Of a stretch of 64,000 nucleotides of DNA, positions 43,275-52,637 are shown piece by piece. Position numbers and translations under genes: made by a program. The DNA lies in the NCBI RefSeq assembly GCF_947495995.1, contig NZ_CANMAX010000008.1, forward strand, positions 84,427 to 148,426, written 5' to 3'. Source of the stretch: an uncultured Tenacibaculum sp. GTDB lineage: Bacteria > Bacteroidota > Bacteroidia > Flavobacteriales > Flavobacteriaceae. Below the pieces are notes generated by a model, which saw nothing but the letters and a program-made list of their open reading frames with translations, did no database searches and had not been told where the DNA came from. Within the stretch, counting starts at the first letter, position 1. Every line of letters begins with the position of its first letter.

Positions 43275-44204
43275 ATGAATAACGGAATATACGCAAAGTT
43301 CACTACTCCTAAAGGAGACATTTTAGTGAATTTAGAATACGAAAAAACTCCTGGAACAGTTGGTAACTTTGTTGCTTTAGCTGAAGGAAATTTAGAAAAC
43401 TCTGCTCGTCCTCAAGGTGAGCCTTATTATAATGGATTAAAGTTTCATAGAGTTATTGCTGACTTTATGATTCAAGGTGGTTGTCCACAAGGAACAGGTA
43501 CTGGAAATCCAGGTTATAAATTTGACGATGAAATTCACCCAGAATTAAAGCACGATGCTCCTGGAAAACTTTCTATGGCAAATGCAGGACCAGGAACTAA
43601 CGGTTCTCAATTCTTTATTACTCATGCTGCTACTCCATGGTTAGACGGAAAGCATACTGTTTTTGGTAGTGTAATTGAAGGGCAAGATGTTGTTGATGCT
43701 GTTGAGCAAGGTGACGATATGAATGTTGAAATTTTAAGAGTTGGTGAAACTGCTGAAGCTTGGAATGCAGTTGAGGCTTTTAGATCTTTTGAAGGAGAAC
43801 GTGAAAAAAGAGAAGCAGCTGAAAAAGCAAAGCAAAAAGAACTTTTAGATCAAGTTGCTGCTGGTTATGATGAAACTCCAAGTGGATTACGTTATAAAAT
43901 CATTCAAAAAGGTGAAGGAAAAAAAGCAACTAAAGGAGCAATGGTTTCTGTACACTACAAAGGACAATTATTAGACGGAACTGTATTTGATTCTTCATAC
44001 AAGCGTAAACAACCAATTGATTTTGCTATTGGAGTTGGTCAAGTAATTCCAGGATGGGATGAAGGAATCCAATTATTACAAGTTGGAGATAAAGCTCGCT
44101 TAGTTATTCCTTCTAACTTAGCTTATGGTGCTAATGGAGCTGGAGGAGTTATTCCACCAAATGCAACTTTAATTTTCGATGTAGAACTAATGAACGTTAA
44201 ATAG
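43275..44204 (+). CDS. Bifunctional peptidyl-prolyl isomerase: cyclophilin plus FKBP
   Basis: A 309-residue fusion. Residues about 1-160 are a cyclophilin ([39 protein letters not shown]). A Lys/Glu-rich helical linker (about 170-200) leads to a complete FKBP domain (about 205-309: [51 protein letters not shown]). No signal peptide is seen, so it acts in the cytoplasm as a foldase with two unrelated isomerase folds. It lies 9 bp after the barrel gene and is followed by a strong terminator. Confidence 0.93.
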   Translation: MNNGIYAKFTTPKGDILVNLEYEKTPGTVGNFVALAEGNLENSARPQGEPYYNGLKFHRVIADFMIQGGCPQGTGTGNPGYKFDDEIHPELKHDAPGKLSMANAGPGTNGSQFFITHAATPWLDGKHTVFGSVIEGQDVVDAVEQGDDMNVEILRVGETAEAWNAVEAFRSFEGEREKREAAEKAKQKELLDQVAAGYDETPSGLRYKIIQKGEGKKATKGAMVSVHYKGQLLDGTVFDSSYKRKQPIDFAIGVGQVIPGWDEGIQLLQVGDKARLVIPSNLAYGANGAGGVIPPNATLIFDVELMNVK

Positions 44205-44222
44205 TTCGAATACAACAATTAT

Positions 44223-44258
44223 AAAAAAGGCTCGATTTTATTAAATCGAGCCTTTTTT
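44223..44258 (+). terminator. Strong rho-independent terminator
   Basis: AAAAAAGGCTCGATTT (44223-44238) and AAATCGAGCCTTTTTT (44243-44258) pair perfectly, loop 4 nt. It ends the prfC-barrel-isomerase unit. Confidence 0.85.
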
Positions 44259-44459
44259 ATTTGATTATCAATAGGTTACTATAAAATAAATTCTTATATT
44301 AACTGAATATAAACTATATATAAAATTAAAAACATGAATTATAAACTTTTCATTTTCAATTTAACCTTACAATAAGGCATCCTTAACACATGTAAACTAG
44401 ATATAGGCGAAATTTGTAAAAGTCGATTAAATAAGTCTAACCAATATATTTTAAATAAA

Positions 44460-45158
44460 ATGAAATTATTCTCCCCCCTAAAACTAATTGCATTTTCATT
44501 GATTACATCGATTTCGATTAATGCTCAATCATCAAAAACTTGTGATACACCAAAAGATATGCAGATTAACGATTTAAATAGCATATCAAAATGCACAATA
44601 AAAAAAGAAGAAGGAAATAGCAGAAAAGTAACTTTAAATGTAGCTTCAAACAACATTAGAAAAAGAGTAGTACGAAAAAGAGTTCCGCAATCTAGAGCTA
44701 AAGTAAATGGATTAAACGATACTAAGAATTTAAAGAAAGATGTAAATTCTAACACCGAAACTTTAGTCATCAACAATAAAATAATAAACAGAGACGTTAC
44801 TAAACAGGAAATATTATTTTCTGTGGTACATGATGTTCCTCTATTTCCAAAATGCGAAAACGAAAAGGGTGACTCTGTAGAATGTTTCAATAATCAATTC
44901 TCGAAACATTTTGCAAAAAACTTTGATCCTGAAAGAGCTTCTGATGATGGAGTTAATGGGAAAGTTTTTTTACAGTTCACCATTACACTAAAAGGAGAGA
45001 TTAACAATATTCTTATTAAATCTAGGAATAAGAATGAATTGCTTGAGAAAGAAATTAAAAGAGTAGTGAACAAATTACCTAAATTAATTCCAGGAAAACA
45101 TAATAATTTACCTGTGAATGTTAAGTATAGTTTACCTATCAACTTTAGTGAGAATTAA
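44460..45158 (+). CDS. Exported TonB C-terminal domain protein (paralog 2 of 3)
   Basis: A 232-residue protein with a signal peptide (ITSISINAQ), the family segment with two Cys (KTCDT and DLNSISKCTIK), and a basic patch (RKRVVRKRVPQSR). A TonB_C domain follows from about residue 125 (VPLFPKCENEKGDSVECFN, GKVFLQFTITLKGEINNI, VKYSLPINFS). It is more diverged than the other two copies: the usual YPE/YPD before the Ala residue is FDPERA here. It stands 160 bp upstream of the third copy, each probably with its own promoter. Confidence 0.8.
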   Translation: MKLFSPLKLIAFSLITSISINAQSSKTCDTPKDMQINDLNSISKCTIKKEEGNSRKVTLNVASNNIRKRVVRKRVPQSRAKVNGLNDTKNLKKDVNSNTETLVINNKIINRDVTKQEILFSVVHDVPLFPKCENEKGDSVECFNNQFSKHFAKNFDPERASDDGVNGKVFLQFTITLKGEINNILIKSRNKNELLEKEIKRVVNKLPKLIPGKHNNLPVNVKYSLPINFSEN

Positions 45159-45317
45159 CATATGTTAAAGCTGGCATGCTTTTTGGACCATTGAGATAAA
45201 TTGGTAAAAAAATATATGAGCTTAATACACAATTATTTAAAAAATACAATTAATTTTTTTTAATCAGTATTAATTCATATCTTAGCCCCAAAGTAATCTC
45301 TTAATCCCTAAGAAAGT

Positions 45318-46403
45318 ATGTTTAAAAAAGTTTTCGCGGTTGCTGTACTTTTAATTACTCAGCAATTAGCATTTTCTCAATCAAAAAAAGATGAAACCTG
45401 TGATACACCTGCTGGTGACCCAGCATTAGACCTTAATAGTATCACAAAGTGTACTGTAAACAGTAAAGACGCAAAATCAAAGAAAATTTCAGTTGAAGTT
45501 ACTTCAAGACGAAGAGTTATTCGTAAGAGAGACGCTGTAACAGGTGTTAATTCTTCTAGTGCTACTTCTAACAAGTTAGCAGAATTGAAGAAGAAAGCTT
45601 CTATTGTAGGAAATCTTGATTTAAGTAATGAAGAGGTGGTTGATAAAATACCTTTCAATTTAGTAGAAGAAATTCCTCTATTTGAAAAATGTCAAAGTGT
45701 TGCTATTTTCAAGCAAGAAAGATGTTTTAGAGAACAAGTAAGTAAGCATATTCAAAGATATTTCTCATATCCTGAAGAAGCATATGAAAAAAGTATCCAA
45801 GGTAGAGTATTAGTTCAGTTTGTAATTGATAAAGATGGTTCAGTTTCAGATATGAACTTCAGATCTCCATACAAAGGTGATTTATTAGAAAAAGAGGCTA
45901 AAAGAATTGTTTCTAAGCTTCCTAAATTTATACCTGGTAAGCACAATGGTAGAGCTGTAAAAGTTAAATATGGTATTCCTATTAATTTCAAAATTAAAGG
46001 AAGAAAGCCTTCTAACATTAAAAGAACAAGAAAGTTCGACGAGAAAAAAGATAAAGTTTACACTTTCGAAAATGTTGATCAAGTACCTCAATTCGATGGA
46101 TGTAAAGGTAACAAGACTCAAAAATGTTTTAATGAGCAATTCTCAAAGCATATTGTTGCTAACTATGTTTATCCTGAGGATGCTTTACAAGCAAAAATTC
46201 AAGGTAAAATTTCAGTTTACTTCGTAGTAGATGTTAATGGTGACATTGCAAATATTAGAACTAGAGGTCCACAAGGAGCTAAAAGTTTAGAAGAAGCTGC
46301 GGCTAAGTTAATTCAGTCTTTACCAAAATTAAAGCCAGCTTTAAAGAGAGGAAAAGAAGTAAATGTTAAATATAACTTCCCAATCAACTTTTCTTTAAAC
46401 TAA
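45318..46403 (+). CDS. Exported protein with two TonB C-terminal domains (paralog 3 of 3)
   Basis: A 361-residue protein with a signal peptide (VLLITQQLAFSQ), the shared N-terminal segment (ETCDT, DLNSITKCTVN) and a basic patch (RRRVIRKRD). Two TonB_C domains follow, at about 114-227 (IPLFEKCQSVA, GRVLVQFVIDKDGSVSDM, VKYGIPINFKI) and 245-361 (VPQFDGCKGNK, GKISVYFVVDVNGDIANI, VKYNFPINFSLN). A second tandem TonB_C domain is unusual, since classical TonB has one. The linker (KIKGRKPSNIKRTRKF) is basic. Function is unknown; TonB-like binding to outer-membrane receptor boxes is a guess. Confidence 0.82.
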   Translation: MFKKVFAVAVLLITQQLAFSQSKKDETCDTPAGDPALDLNSITKCTVNSKDAKSKKISVEVTSRRRVIRKRDAVTGVNSSSATSNKLAELKKKASIVGNLDLSNEEVVDKIPFNLVEEIPLFEKCQSVAIFKQERCFREQVSKHIQRYFSYPEEAYEKSIQGRVLVQFVIDKDGSVSDMNFRSPYKGDLLEKEAKRIVSKLPKFIPGKHNGRAVKVKYGIPINFKIKGRKPSNIKRTRKFDEKKDKVYTFENVDQVPQFDGCKGNKTQKCFNEQFSKHIVANYVYPEDALQAKIQGKISVYFVVDVNGDIANIRTRGPQGAKSLEEAAAKLIQSLPKLKPALKRGKEVNVKYNFPINFSLN

Positions 46404-46434
46404 GATTACAAAAGAGATTAATAAATACATAAAT

Positions 46435-46467
46435 AAAAAAGGTCAGAATAATTTCTGACCTTTTTTT
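46435..46467 (+). terminator. Rho-independent terminator
   Basis: AAAAAAGGTCAGAA (46435-46448) pairs with TTCTGACCTTTTTT (46453-46466), loop 4 nt. It follows the double TonB_C gene. Confidence 0.85.
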
Positions 46468-46480
46468 GTATCTTAACTTT

Positions 46481-46951
46481 ATGAAAACAGCTAAACAATG
46501 GTTTGATGAATATGCAGTAAGTCATCAAAATGAAACAAATCAGATAATTCATTATATATGTGTACCCGCTATATTTTTTAGTGTAATAGGTTTATTTATG
46601 TCGATACCTCCTACTCTATTAAAAAGTACATTTAAACTATATAATCCTTTAATTGAAAATTGGGCTTTTGTTGTTGGGATATTCTTAACTTTATTTTTCT
46701 ATTTAAGATTAGGGTTTTGGTATTTCATAAAAATGCTAGTTGTAATTCTATTAGCTATTGCAGCTAACAACTGGATTAATAATAACACCAACCTTTTAAT
46801 AACTTCTATTGTAATATTTGTTGTGGCTTGGATCGGTCAATTCTATGGTCATAAAGTTGAAGGTAAAAAACCTTCATTTATTAAAGACTTACAATTTCTT
46901 TTAATAGGACCGTTATGGGTTATTGAAAAACTAACTTCAAAACAAAAATAA
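46481..46951 (+). CDS. Mpo1-like (DUF962) membrane protein
   Basis: The start at ATG 46481 gives MKTAKQWFDEYAVSHQN, typical for the family; an upstream TTG lies in the terminator T run and is not credible. The 156-residue protein has four hydrophobic segments and the family's conserved histidines: SHQNETNQIIHYICVPAIFF near the start and WIGQFYGHKVEGKKPSF near the end. The yeast relative Mpo1 is an Fe(II)-dependent dioxygenase that alpha-oxidises 2-hydroxy fatty acids. The same chemistry here is inferred. Confidence 0.88.
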   Translation: MKTAKQWFDEYAVSHQNETNQIIHYICVPAIFFSVIGLFMSIPPTLLKSTFKLYNPLIENWAFVVGIFLTLFFYLRLGFWYFIKMLVVILLAIAANNWINNNTNLLITSIVIFVVAWIGQFYGHKVEGKKPSFIKDLQFLLIGPLWVIEKLTSKQK

Positions 46952-46952
46952 A

Positions 46953-47294
46953 ATGGATCACATTAATTTTGAAGATTTCTTAAAGGTAGATATTAGAATA
47001 GGAACAATAATAGAAGTTAATGATTTTCCTAAAGCTAGGAAACCAGCTTATCAGTTAAAAGTTGATTTTGGTGAAACTGTAGGTATTAAAAAAACCAGCG
47101 CCCAAATCACAGATATTTACACTAAAGAAGAGCTTCTTCATAAAAAAGTAAATTGTGTCATTAATTTTAGACCAAAACAGATCGCAAATTTTATCAGCGA
47201 ATGTTTAGTTTTAGGTGTTTATAATTCAGAAAATAACGTTGTATTGCTTTCTCCATCTAAACAAGACATAAAAAATGGTACTCAAGTATCATAG
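46953..47294 (+). CDS. csaA: tRNA-binding protein, CsaA family
   Basis: A 113-residue OB-fold protein (FEDFLKVDIRIGTIIEVNDF, KLKVDFG-like strand, NFRPKQIANFISECLVLG). It follows the Mpo1-like gene after one base, so the two are co-transcribed. Homodimers of CsaA bind tRNA, and chaperone-like activity has been described. Confidence 0.92.
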   Translation: MDHINFEDFLKVDIRIGTIIEVNDFPKARKPAYQLKVDFGETVGIKKTSAQITDIYTKEELLHKKVNCVINFRPKQIANFISECLVLGVYNSENNVVLLSPSKQDIKNGTQVS

Positions 47295-47393
47295 AAATGT
47301 ACTTTATCAATTTACCTCTTATCGTATAATCTATATACCAAATTGTATACAACATACGAAAATCTGTATAAGAACCTAAGATAACTTCGTATC

Positions 47394-47401
47394 TACCTTT
47401 G
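47394..47401 (+). promoter_or_regulatory. Promoter -7 box of the SDR-AraC operon
   Basis: TACCTTTG, an exact TAnnTTTG box, 27 bp before the start. The upstream 100 bp has repeated GTATA/TATAC segments (for example ATTGTATACAAC), which might be AraC-type operator sites. Confidence 0.4.
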
Positions 47402-47428
47402 TCTTGTTAATTTCAAACAAGATATAAG

Positions 47429-48379
47429 ATGAAATCAAATCAATTTGGTAAGAATGGTTGGACACCAGAAAGAATAGGAAATTTACAAAGAAAAACGTAT
47501 CTAATTACTGGTGCTACAAGTGGTACAGGTCTTGAAGCTTCTAAAATCTTATTATCAAAGGGAGCTAAAGTAGTAATGCTGAATCGTAATGCTAAAAAAT
47601 CAAAAGAAGTAATTTCAGATTTTAAGAAAGAACTTAGTAAAACTATAGATGTATCTTTTATTTTAATAGATTTAGGAGAACAAAGTTCAGTTAGAAAAGC
47701 TGCAAAAGAAATACTTCAAAAAATACCTCATATAGATGCATTGATATGTAATGGAGCAATTGCACAAGTTCCTAAACAAGTTTTGACTGTTGATGGTTTT
47801 GAAAGTCAACTTGGTGTAAACCATTATGGCCATTTCACACTTCAAGGTTTACTGTTTCCACTCATAGAAAAATCAAATGGGCGCATTGTAGTTGTGGGAA
47901 GTGAAGGTTATAAAATGGGACTTAAAACTATTAAGTTCGATGATATGAACTGGTATCGAAATTACAATGGCAATCACGCTTACAGTCAAAGTAAACTTGC
48001 ACAAATTATGTCTGTTTATGAATTGCAAGATCGATTAAAAGAAGCAGAAAAAAACAATGTAAAAGTATATGCTTGTCACCCCGGAGCATCAAGAACTTCA
48101 CTGATAAAAACTAGTGGTAGTTTAATTACTCGATTTATATGGCAATTAATGAAACTTTCTCCATTTGTTCAATCTGCAGAAAAAGGAGCTTACCCGGAAT
48201 TAATGTGTGCAACCGAACCTGATTTAGATGAAACTGGTTTTTACGGACCAACAGGAAGAAATTACTGGACAGGCCCTGTAGGTAAATGTAAATTAGAACC
48301 ACATGCTAAAGATAAAGCTGTATCGTATAAATTATGGGAAGTTTCAGAAAAAGAAACTAACTTTAAGTGGAATATCTAA
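47429..48379 (+). CDS. Short-chain dehydrogenase/reductase
   Basis: A 316-residue NAD(P)-dependent oxidoreductase. The nucleotide loop is TGATSGTGLEAS, with Thr in place of the usual Ile. NGAIAQVP stands at the NNAG position, and the Ser/Tyr/Lys triad lies around VVGSEGYKMG and NHAYSQSKLAQ. LGVNHYGHFTLQGLL resembles the retinol/protochlorophyllide-reductase branch. Substrate unknown. It is followed after 9 bp by an AraC regulator. Confidence 0.88.
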   Translation: MKSNQFGKNGWTPERIGNLQRKTYLITGATSGTGLEASKILLSKGAKVVMLNRNAKKSKEVISDFKKELSKTIDVSFILIDLGEQSSVRKAAKEILQKIPHIDALICNGAIAQVPKQVLTVDGFESQLGVNHYGHFTLQGLLFPLIEKSNGRIVVVGSEGYKMGLKTIKFDDMNWYRNYNGNHAYSQSKLAQIMSVYELQDRLKEAEKNNVKVYACHPGASRTSLIKTSGSLITRFIWQLMKLSPFVQSAEKGAYPELMCATEPDLDETGFYGPTGRNYWTGPVGKCKLEPHAKDKAVSYKLWEVSEKETNFKWNI

Positions 48380-48388
48380 ATTAGAGTT

Positions 48389-49300
48389 ATGCAACATTTT
48401 AAAACATTATCATCGTATTTAGATTACTTAGGTTTACCAAGACCAGAACATCCAATGTTAAGTATTTTCAACTCTAAAGAAGATGGTTATTTACCATGTC
48501 CTAGAGAAAGCTCTCCTCCTATTACAAACGATTGCTATACTATCAGTTTTAAAAAGTTTGTGACTGGTGACTTAAATTATGGTAGAACAAAATATGATTT
48601 TACCAATGGTACTTTATTTTTTATCGCACCTAGACAAGTCTTACAATGGGATGAAAGCGCAGTATTTAAACAAAAAGGGTTTTCAATAAATTTTCATGAA
48701 GATTTTCTTAAGGGAACAACACTAGCGAAACAAATTAAAAAATACGGTTTCTTTTCTTACACTGTAAACGAAGCATTACATCTTTCTCCTAGGGAGGAAA
48801 AACAAATAGAATTTATTGTAGAAAATATAGAAATTGAATATCAAAATAATCAAGATAAGTTTAGTAAAGAAATTATAATTTCTCAATTAGATACATTATT
48901 AAAATATGCAAATCGTTTTTACGAAAGACAATTTTTAAACAGAACAGAACTTTCTAATGATTTGTTAGAGAAATTTCATTTTCATTTATCTAAGTATTTT
49001 GAATCAGGTCAATTACAAGAACATGGAATACCAAGTATTGCAAAAATTGCAAAAAAACTTTCTGTTTCTCAACGTTATTTAAGCGATACATTAAAAAAAG
49101 AAACTGGTAAAACTACAACAGAACATTTGCACTTACATTTAATAGATGAAGCTAAAAATATTTTATTACAACCTAATAAAAGTATTGCAGAAGTTGCTTA
49201 TCAATTAGGCTTTGAATATCCACCCTATTTTTCAAGATTATTCAAGAAAAAAGAAGGAATTAGTCCAACACAATGCAGAGAAAAATATAAATTGAATTAA
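48389..49300 (+). CDS. AraC family transcriptional regulator
   Basis: A 303-residue protein with a divergent cupin-like ligand domain (GTLFFIAPRQVLQWDE) and two C-terminal helix-turn-helix motifs (SIAKIAKKLSVSQRYLSDTL and SIAEVAYQLGFEYPPYFSRL, ending GISPTQCREKY). It lies between the SDR gene and a membrane protein gene with gaps of 9 and 3 bp and probably controls this operon. Confidence 0.9.
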   Translation: MQHFKTLSSYLDYLGLPRPEHPMLSIFNSKEDGYLPCPRESSPPITNDCYTISFKKFVTGDLNYGRTKYDFTNGTLFFIAPRQVLQWDESAVFKQKGFSINFHEDFLKGTTLAKQIKKYGFFSYTVNEALHLSPREEKQIEFIVENIEIEYQNNQDKFSKEIIISQLDTLLKYANRFYERQFLNRTELSNDLLEKFHFHLSKYFESGQLQEHGIPSIAKIAKKLSVSQRYLSDTLKKETGKTTTEHLHLHLIDEAKNILLQPNKSIAEVAYQLGFEYPPYFSRLFKKKEGISPTQCREKYKLN

Positions 49301-49303
49301 ACT

Positions 49304-49804
49304 ATGGAATTACTAAAGTTTGCAATAGAATGGACTAAAGATGAAATCTCTTCTTCTAAAATTTTTATTCTTTTCGGTATTCTTTTTATGTCAGCTAGTA
49401 TTGGTTTTTGGCAATTAGGAAAAACAGAAATAGCGAAAGCTTTTATTTATCCAATTCTTATTGCAGGAATCTTGCTTTTAATGACTGGATTCGGATTTTA
49501 CTTCAGTAATAAATCTAGGCTTTCAAATATTGAATCTAACTATAGCGGAAATCCATCTGCTTTTGTAGAATCAGAAATAGTAAAAACTGAAAAAATTATG
49601 AACTCATATGAGAATATTGCTTTTAAAATATTCCCTGCGATTATAGCTATAGCAGCTTTATTAATTATTTCTACTGATAAAGCTATTTGGAGAGCAATTT
49701 GTATTACTGTTATTGCTTTTTTAACTGTGCTTTTAGTATTGGATATAAATGCTAATGCAAGAATTAAAAATTATCACAAAGAACTAAAGCAAATAAAAAA
49801 GTAG
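49304..49804 (+). CDS. Inner-membrane protein of unknown function, 166 aa
   Basis: Four hydrophobic segments in two pairs (IFILFGILFMSASIGFW, FIYPILIAGILLLMTGFGFY; then FPAIIAIAALLIIS, ICITVIAFLTVLLVL). A soluble loop of about 50 residues separates the pairs, and the C-terminus is basic. I do not recognise a family. It is translationally close to the AraC gene and likely shares its regulation. Confidence 0.7.
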   Translation: MELLKFAIEWTKDEISSSKIFILFGILFMSASIGFWQLGKTEIAKAFIYPILIAGILLLMTGFGFYFSNKSRLSNIESNYSGNPSAFVESEIVKTEKIMNSYENIAFKIFPAIIAIAALLIISTDKAIWRAICITVIAFLTVLLVLDINANARIKNYHKELKQIKK

Positions 49805-49839
49805 AAGTTGGATTATGATAACCTAACTTCTACTCTTTT
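49800..49839. terminator. Terminator between convergent genes
   Basis: AGTAGAAGTT (49800-49809) pairs with AACTTCTACT (49825-49834); GG/CC extends the stem after a bulge, and CTTTTA follows. It overlaps the stop of the membrane protein gene and lies before the M14 gene end. Confidence 0.6.
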
Positions 49840-49857
49840 ATATTGAACTATTAAACA

Positions 49858-52362
49858 CTACATTTTATCTCCGAAAAATACAGCGTTCATTAGTAATTTA
49901 TTAGTTCCAAACCAAAAAGCTCTAAAGTTAGTATTGTCAGTAAAAACTAATACTTTTCCTCTTCCTAATTGACTAGATTTAAAAGGAACCGTTTCTTTTA
50001 ATAATTCTAAGTTAGGCTTTGAAATATATCCGCTTAATAATGGGTTTGAAGTATATTTAATCGGATTACTAAAGCTGTTTTTACTTGGTTGAATAAATAG
50101 TGTGCTATTTCTAAATAAAGCTATTTTATTATTCTTATAACCAAAGTTAACTGGATGCGATCTATCTATTGTAGCTTCAAAAATTGCTCCGCCAATTACT
50201 TGAGCTCCATAATGTAATCTTCTATTTTCAAACGTTACGTTTTTAATTCCTTCAGCTTTTTTAGTTTTAAAATCTACTTTTAAAAACTTATTACTAGTTA
50301 ACCATCTAGCAGCATTTTTGTATCCAATTAAAACACCACCATTATTCGTCCACTCTTTTAATTTACTTTCTACAATTGCATTTAAAGACGAAGCATTAGG
50401 TAATATAATAGTTATATATTTTGAAATGTCTGTTCTTCTTAAATTAGATACATCTAATTTTGTAATACGCATATCAAATCTTTGATCAAATAAATGCCAA
50501 ATTTCACCAGCATCACTAGGAGAAATTCCATCACCAACTAATACTGCTACTTTTTGCTTTTTAATATTTCTGAAATTATTACTTCCTAAATCAATTCCTT
50601 GATTTAAACCACTATTTACTCCAGTGATATCAACAAAATTATTTTCTGCTATTTCAGATAAGAACTTGAATAACTCTAAAGAATTTAAACTTTGGTTTTG
50701 TACTGGAATAAAAATTGTTCCGTAATCAAAACTATTACCTCCATTTTTAAAGGTTTTCATAGCTACTTTAGCTCTTAATCCTTTATTCAAAATTGTATTC
50801 AAAGCTCTAGGAGTATAGTATTCATTCCAAGGCATTAAATATCCAACTTCACTTTTAATGCTAACTTTTCCTTTCTTTAATGTAGGAATTGTTACTTCAT
50901 TCTCAAGCTTACTTAAAGATACATCATTGGCAAAATCAACACCAAAAGCATGATTGAAAGTCCAAGCAGAAACATCATAAAAAAGACTATCAGTAAAACT
51001 CTTTCTTACATCAAACATTGCATTAATCAAACGAACATTCTTTTGATTTAATGGAATTCCATAACTATAATTTCTTTTAAATGTTTTACCAGCATTCGTG
51101 AAATCTGATTTTATTTTATGAATCTTGATCTTATGTCTTTGTAAAACTTCAGCTAAATGATACGTTTTTGCAGCATCTTTTTCATCACCAAATACAATAG
51201 CTTTTTGTTTTTCGTATGACTTAGAATTCTTGTAAAAATTTTGTTGATAGTTCAATAACTTAACACGCATACTATTCGCCGCTTCTAAAGTAGAAAGTGC
51301 AGCAGTAAACTGATTACGAATTGTAAAAGGAAAAGTTAGTAAACCATTATCTGTTTCTTGTGCATGACCTCTTGAACTTCCTTGTTCAAATAAAATCCCT
51401 ATTCCTCCATTTATATCAGGAAAAGTAGATCCTTTTCCGTAATAAAAATCATCAAAACTTTCTTCTGAATAATATAACGAACCTAATTTATCAAAAGCTT
51501 TAGCATGATAAGTCGCTATTTCTTTTGTTAATTCTTGATTTAACTTTGGTGTTAAAGGATGTGTTCTACTTTGAATTCCTGGCTGAAAAAAGAACGTAGA
51601 ATTACTTCCCATTTCATGATGATCGGTTAAAACGTTTGGTAACCATTGATGAAATGTTTTAATACGAGATTTACTTTCAGGTAACTGTACTGGTAACCAA
51701 TCTCTATTCATATCAAACCAATAATGATTCGTTCTTCCTCTTGGCCAAATTTCAGAGTATTCTCTATCATTTGGATCTGGATTGATATTTTTAGATTTAT
51801 TACTATTTGCCCAATATGAAAAACGCTGAACTCCATCTGGGTTCATACACGGATCAAATAAAATAACTGTATTTTGTAATAAGTTTTCTATCTCGTTTCC
51901 TTCTGCTGCGGCTAAATGATAAGCAGCAACTAATGCTGCATTAGCTCCACTAGCTTCATTTCCATGAATTGAAAAACCTTGATAAACAACAACTGGTAAA
52001 TTAGAAACATTAATAGCTGTATTTTCTGTAGCTTCAATGTGTTTTTTTCTGATGTTCTCTAAATTGTTATGATTCTTAGGTGAAGTTATTTTTAATAAAA
52101 TTAAAGGTCTGTCTTCATAAGTTTTTCCTCTTTCTTCTATAACAATTCTATCAGAAGCATTGGCTAAAGCTTTCATATAATACAAAAGCTTGTCGTGTGT
52201 AATATGCCACTCTCCTACTTCATGACCAATAACAGATTTTGGAGTAGGTATATTTTTATTATAAGTTATGTTTTTGGGTAAGTAATAAGATAAATCTAAT
52301 TTGTTTTGCGCAAGACAAGACAAGATTACTGTTGACAGTAATAGTGTAAATATTTTTTTCAT
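49858..52362 (-). CDS. M14 family zinc carboxypeptidase, exported
   Basis: An 834-residue protein with a signal peptide (TLLLSTVILSCLAQ). The M14 domain is N-terminal: zinc ligands in YQGFSIHGNEASGANAAL (HxxE) and the third His in NVLTDHHEMGSNS. Substrate-binding MNPDGVQRFSYW and NMNRDW-type (FDMNRDWLPV) motifs are present, and the probable catalytic Glu is in IGILFEQGSS. A long C-terminal part (about 400-834) resembles a glutamine-amidotransferase-like Rossmann domain, found behind many Bacteroidota M14 enzymes (VAVLVGDGISPSDAGEIW). It would digest peptides in the periplasm or outside. LSCLAQ could also be read as a weak lipobox. Confidence 0.9.
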   Translation of the reverse strand: MKKIFTLLLSTVILSCLAQNKLDLSYYLPKNITYNKNIPTPKSVIGHEVGEWHITHDKLLYYMKALANASDRIVIEERGKTYEDRPLILLKITSPKNHNNLENIRKKHIEATENTAINVSNLPVVVYQGFSIHGNEASGANAALVAAYHLAAAEGNEIENLLQNTVILFDPCMNPDGVQRFSYWANSNKSKNINPDPNDREYSEIWPRGRTNHYWFDMNRDWLPVQLPESKSRIKTFHQWLPNVLTDHHEMGSNSTFFFQPGIQSRTHPLTPKLNQELTKEIATYHAKAFDKLGSLYYSEESFDDFYYGKGSTFPDINGGIGILFEQGSSRGHAQETDNGLLTFPFTIRNQFTAALSTLEAANSMRVKLLNYQQNFYKNSKSYEKQKAIVFGDEKDAAKTYHLAEVLQRHKIKIHKIKSDFTNAGKTFKRNYSYGIPLNQKNVRLINAMFDVRKSFTDSLFYDVSAWTFNHAFGVDFANDVSLSKLENEVTIPTLKKGKVSIKSEVGYLMPWNEYYTPRALNTILNKGLRAKVAMKTFKNGGNSFDYGTIFIPVQNQSLNSLELFKFLSEIAENNFVDITGVNSGLNQGIDLGSNNFRNIKKQKVAVLVGDGISPSDAGEIWHLFDQRFDMRITKLDVSNLRRTDISKYITIILPNASSLNAIVESKLKEWTNNGGVLIGYKNAARWLTSNKFLKVDFKTKKAEGIKNVTFENRRLHYGAQVIGGAIFEATIDRSHPVNFGYKNNKIALFRNSTLFIQPSKNSFSNPIKYTSNPLLSGYISKPNLELLKETVPFKSSQLGRGKVLVFTDNTNFRAFWFGTNKLLMNAVFFGDKM

Positions 52363-52478
52363 TTTGAAGTATTCGTGTATCTAACAAAGATAATGACCAA
52401 TACTTTGAACTTTAGCAGAATACCTAAATGAAACGAAATTTTAAGAAAAAATTAATATTTATAAATTATCCTTTAGAA

Positions 52479-52637
52479 CTATCTATCTGGGTTATTCAAA
52501 ATGATTAAAGCTCCGATTACACCCGGAATCCAACCGCAAATTGTTAGAATAAAAATAATAATAAATGATCCACAACCTTTATCAATAATGGAAAGTGGAG
52601 GAAAAATAATAGCCAATAAAACTCTTAATAAATTCAT
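52479..52637 (-). CDS. Pmp3/YqaE family small membrane protein, 52 aa
   Basis: Read on the minus strand from ATG 52637 to TAG 52479. The sequence has both signature parts: the first membrane helix with FPPLSIIDKGCG, and the second with TICGWIPGVIGALIIL, ending NNPDR. Pmp3/YqaE proteins are small proteolipids linked to membrane potential and salt or cold stress. A plus-strand frame across this place is only its complement. It is transcribed alone, with the start facing the hglS promoter region. Confidence 0.9.
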   Translation of the reverse strand: MNLLRVLLAIIFPPLSIIDKGCGSFIIIFILTICGWIPGVIGALIILNNPDR

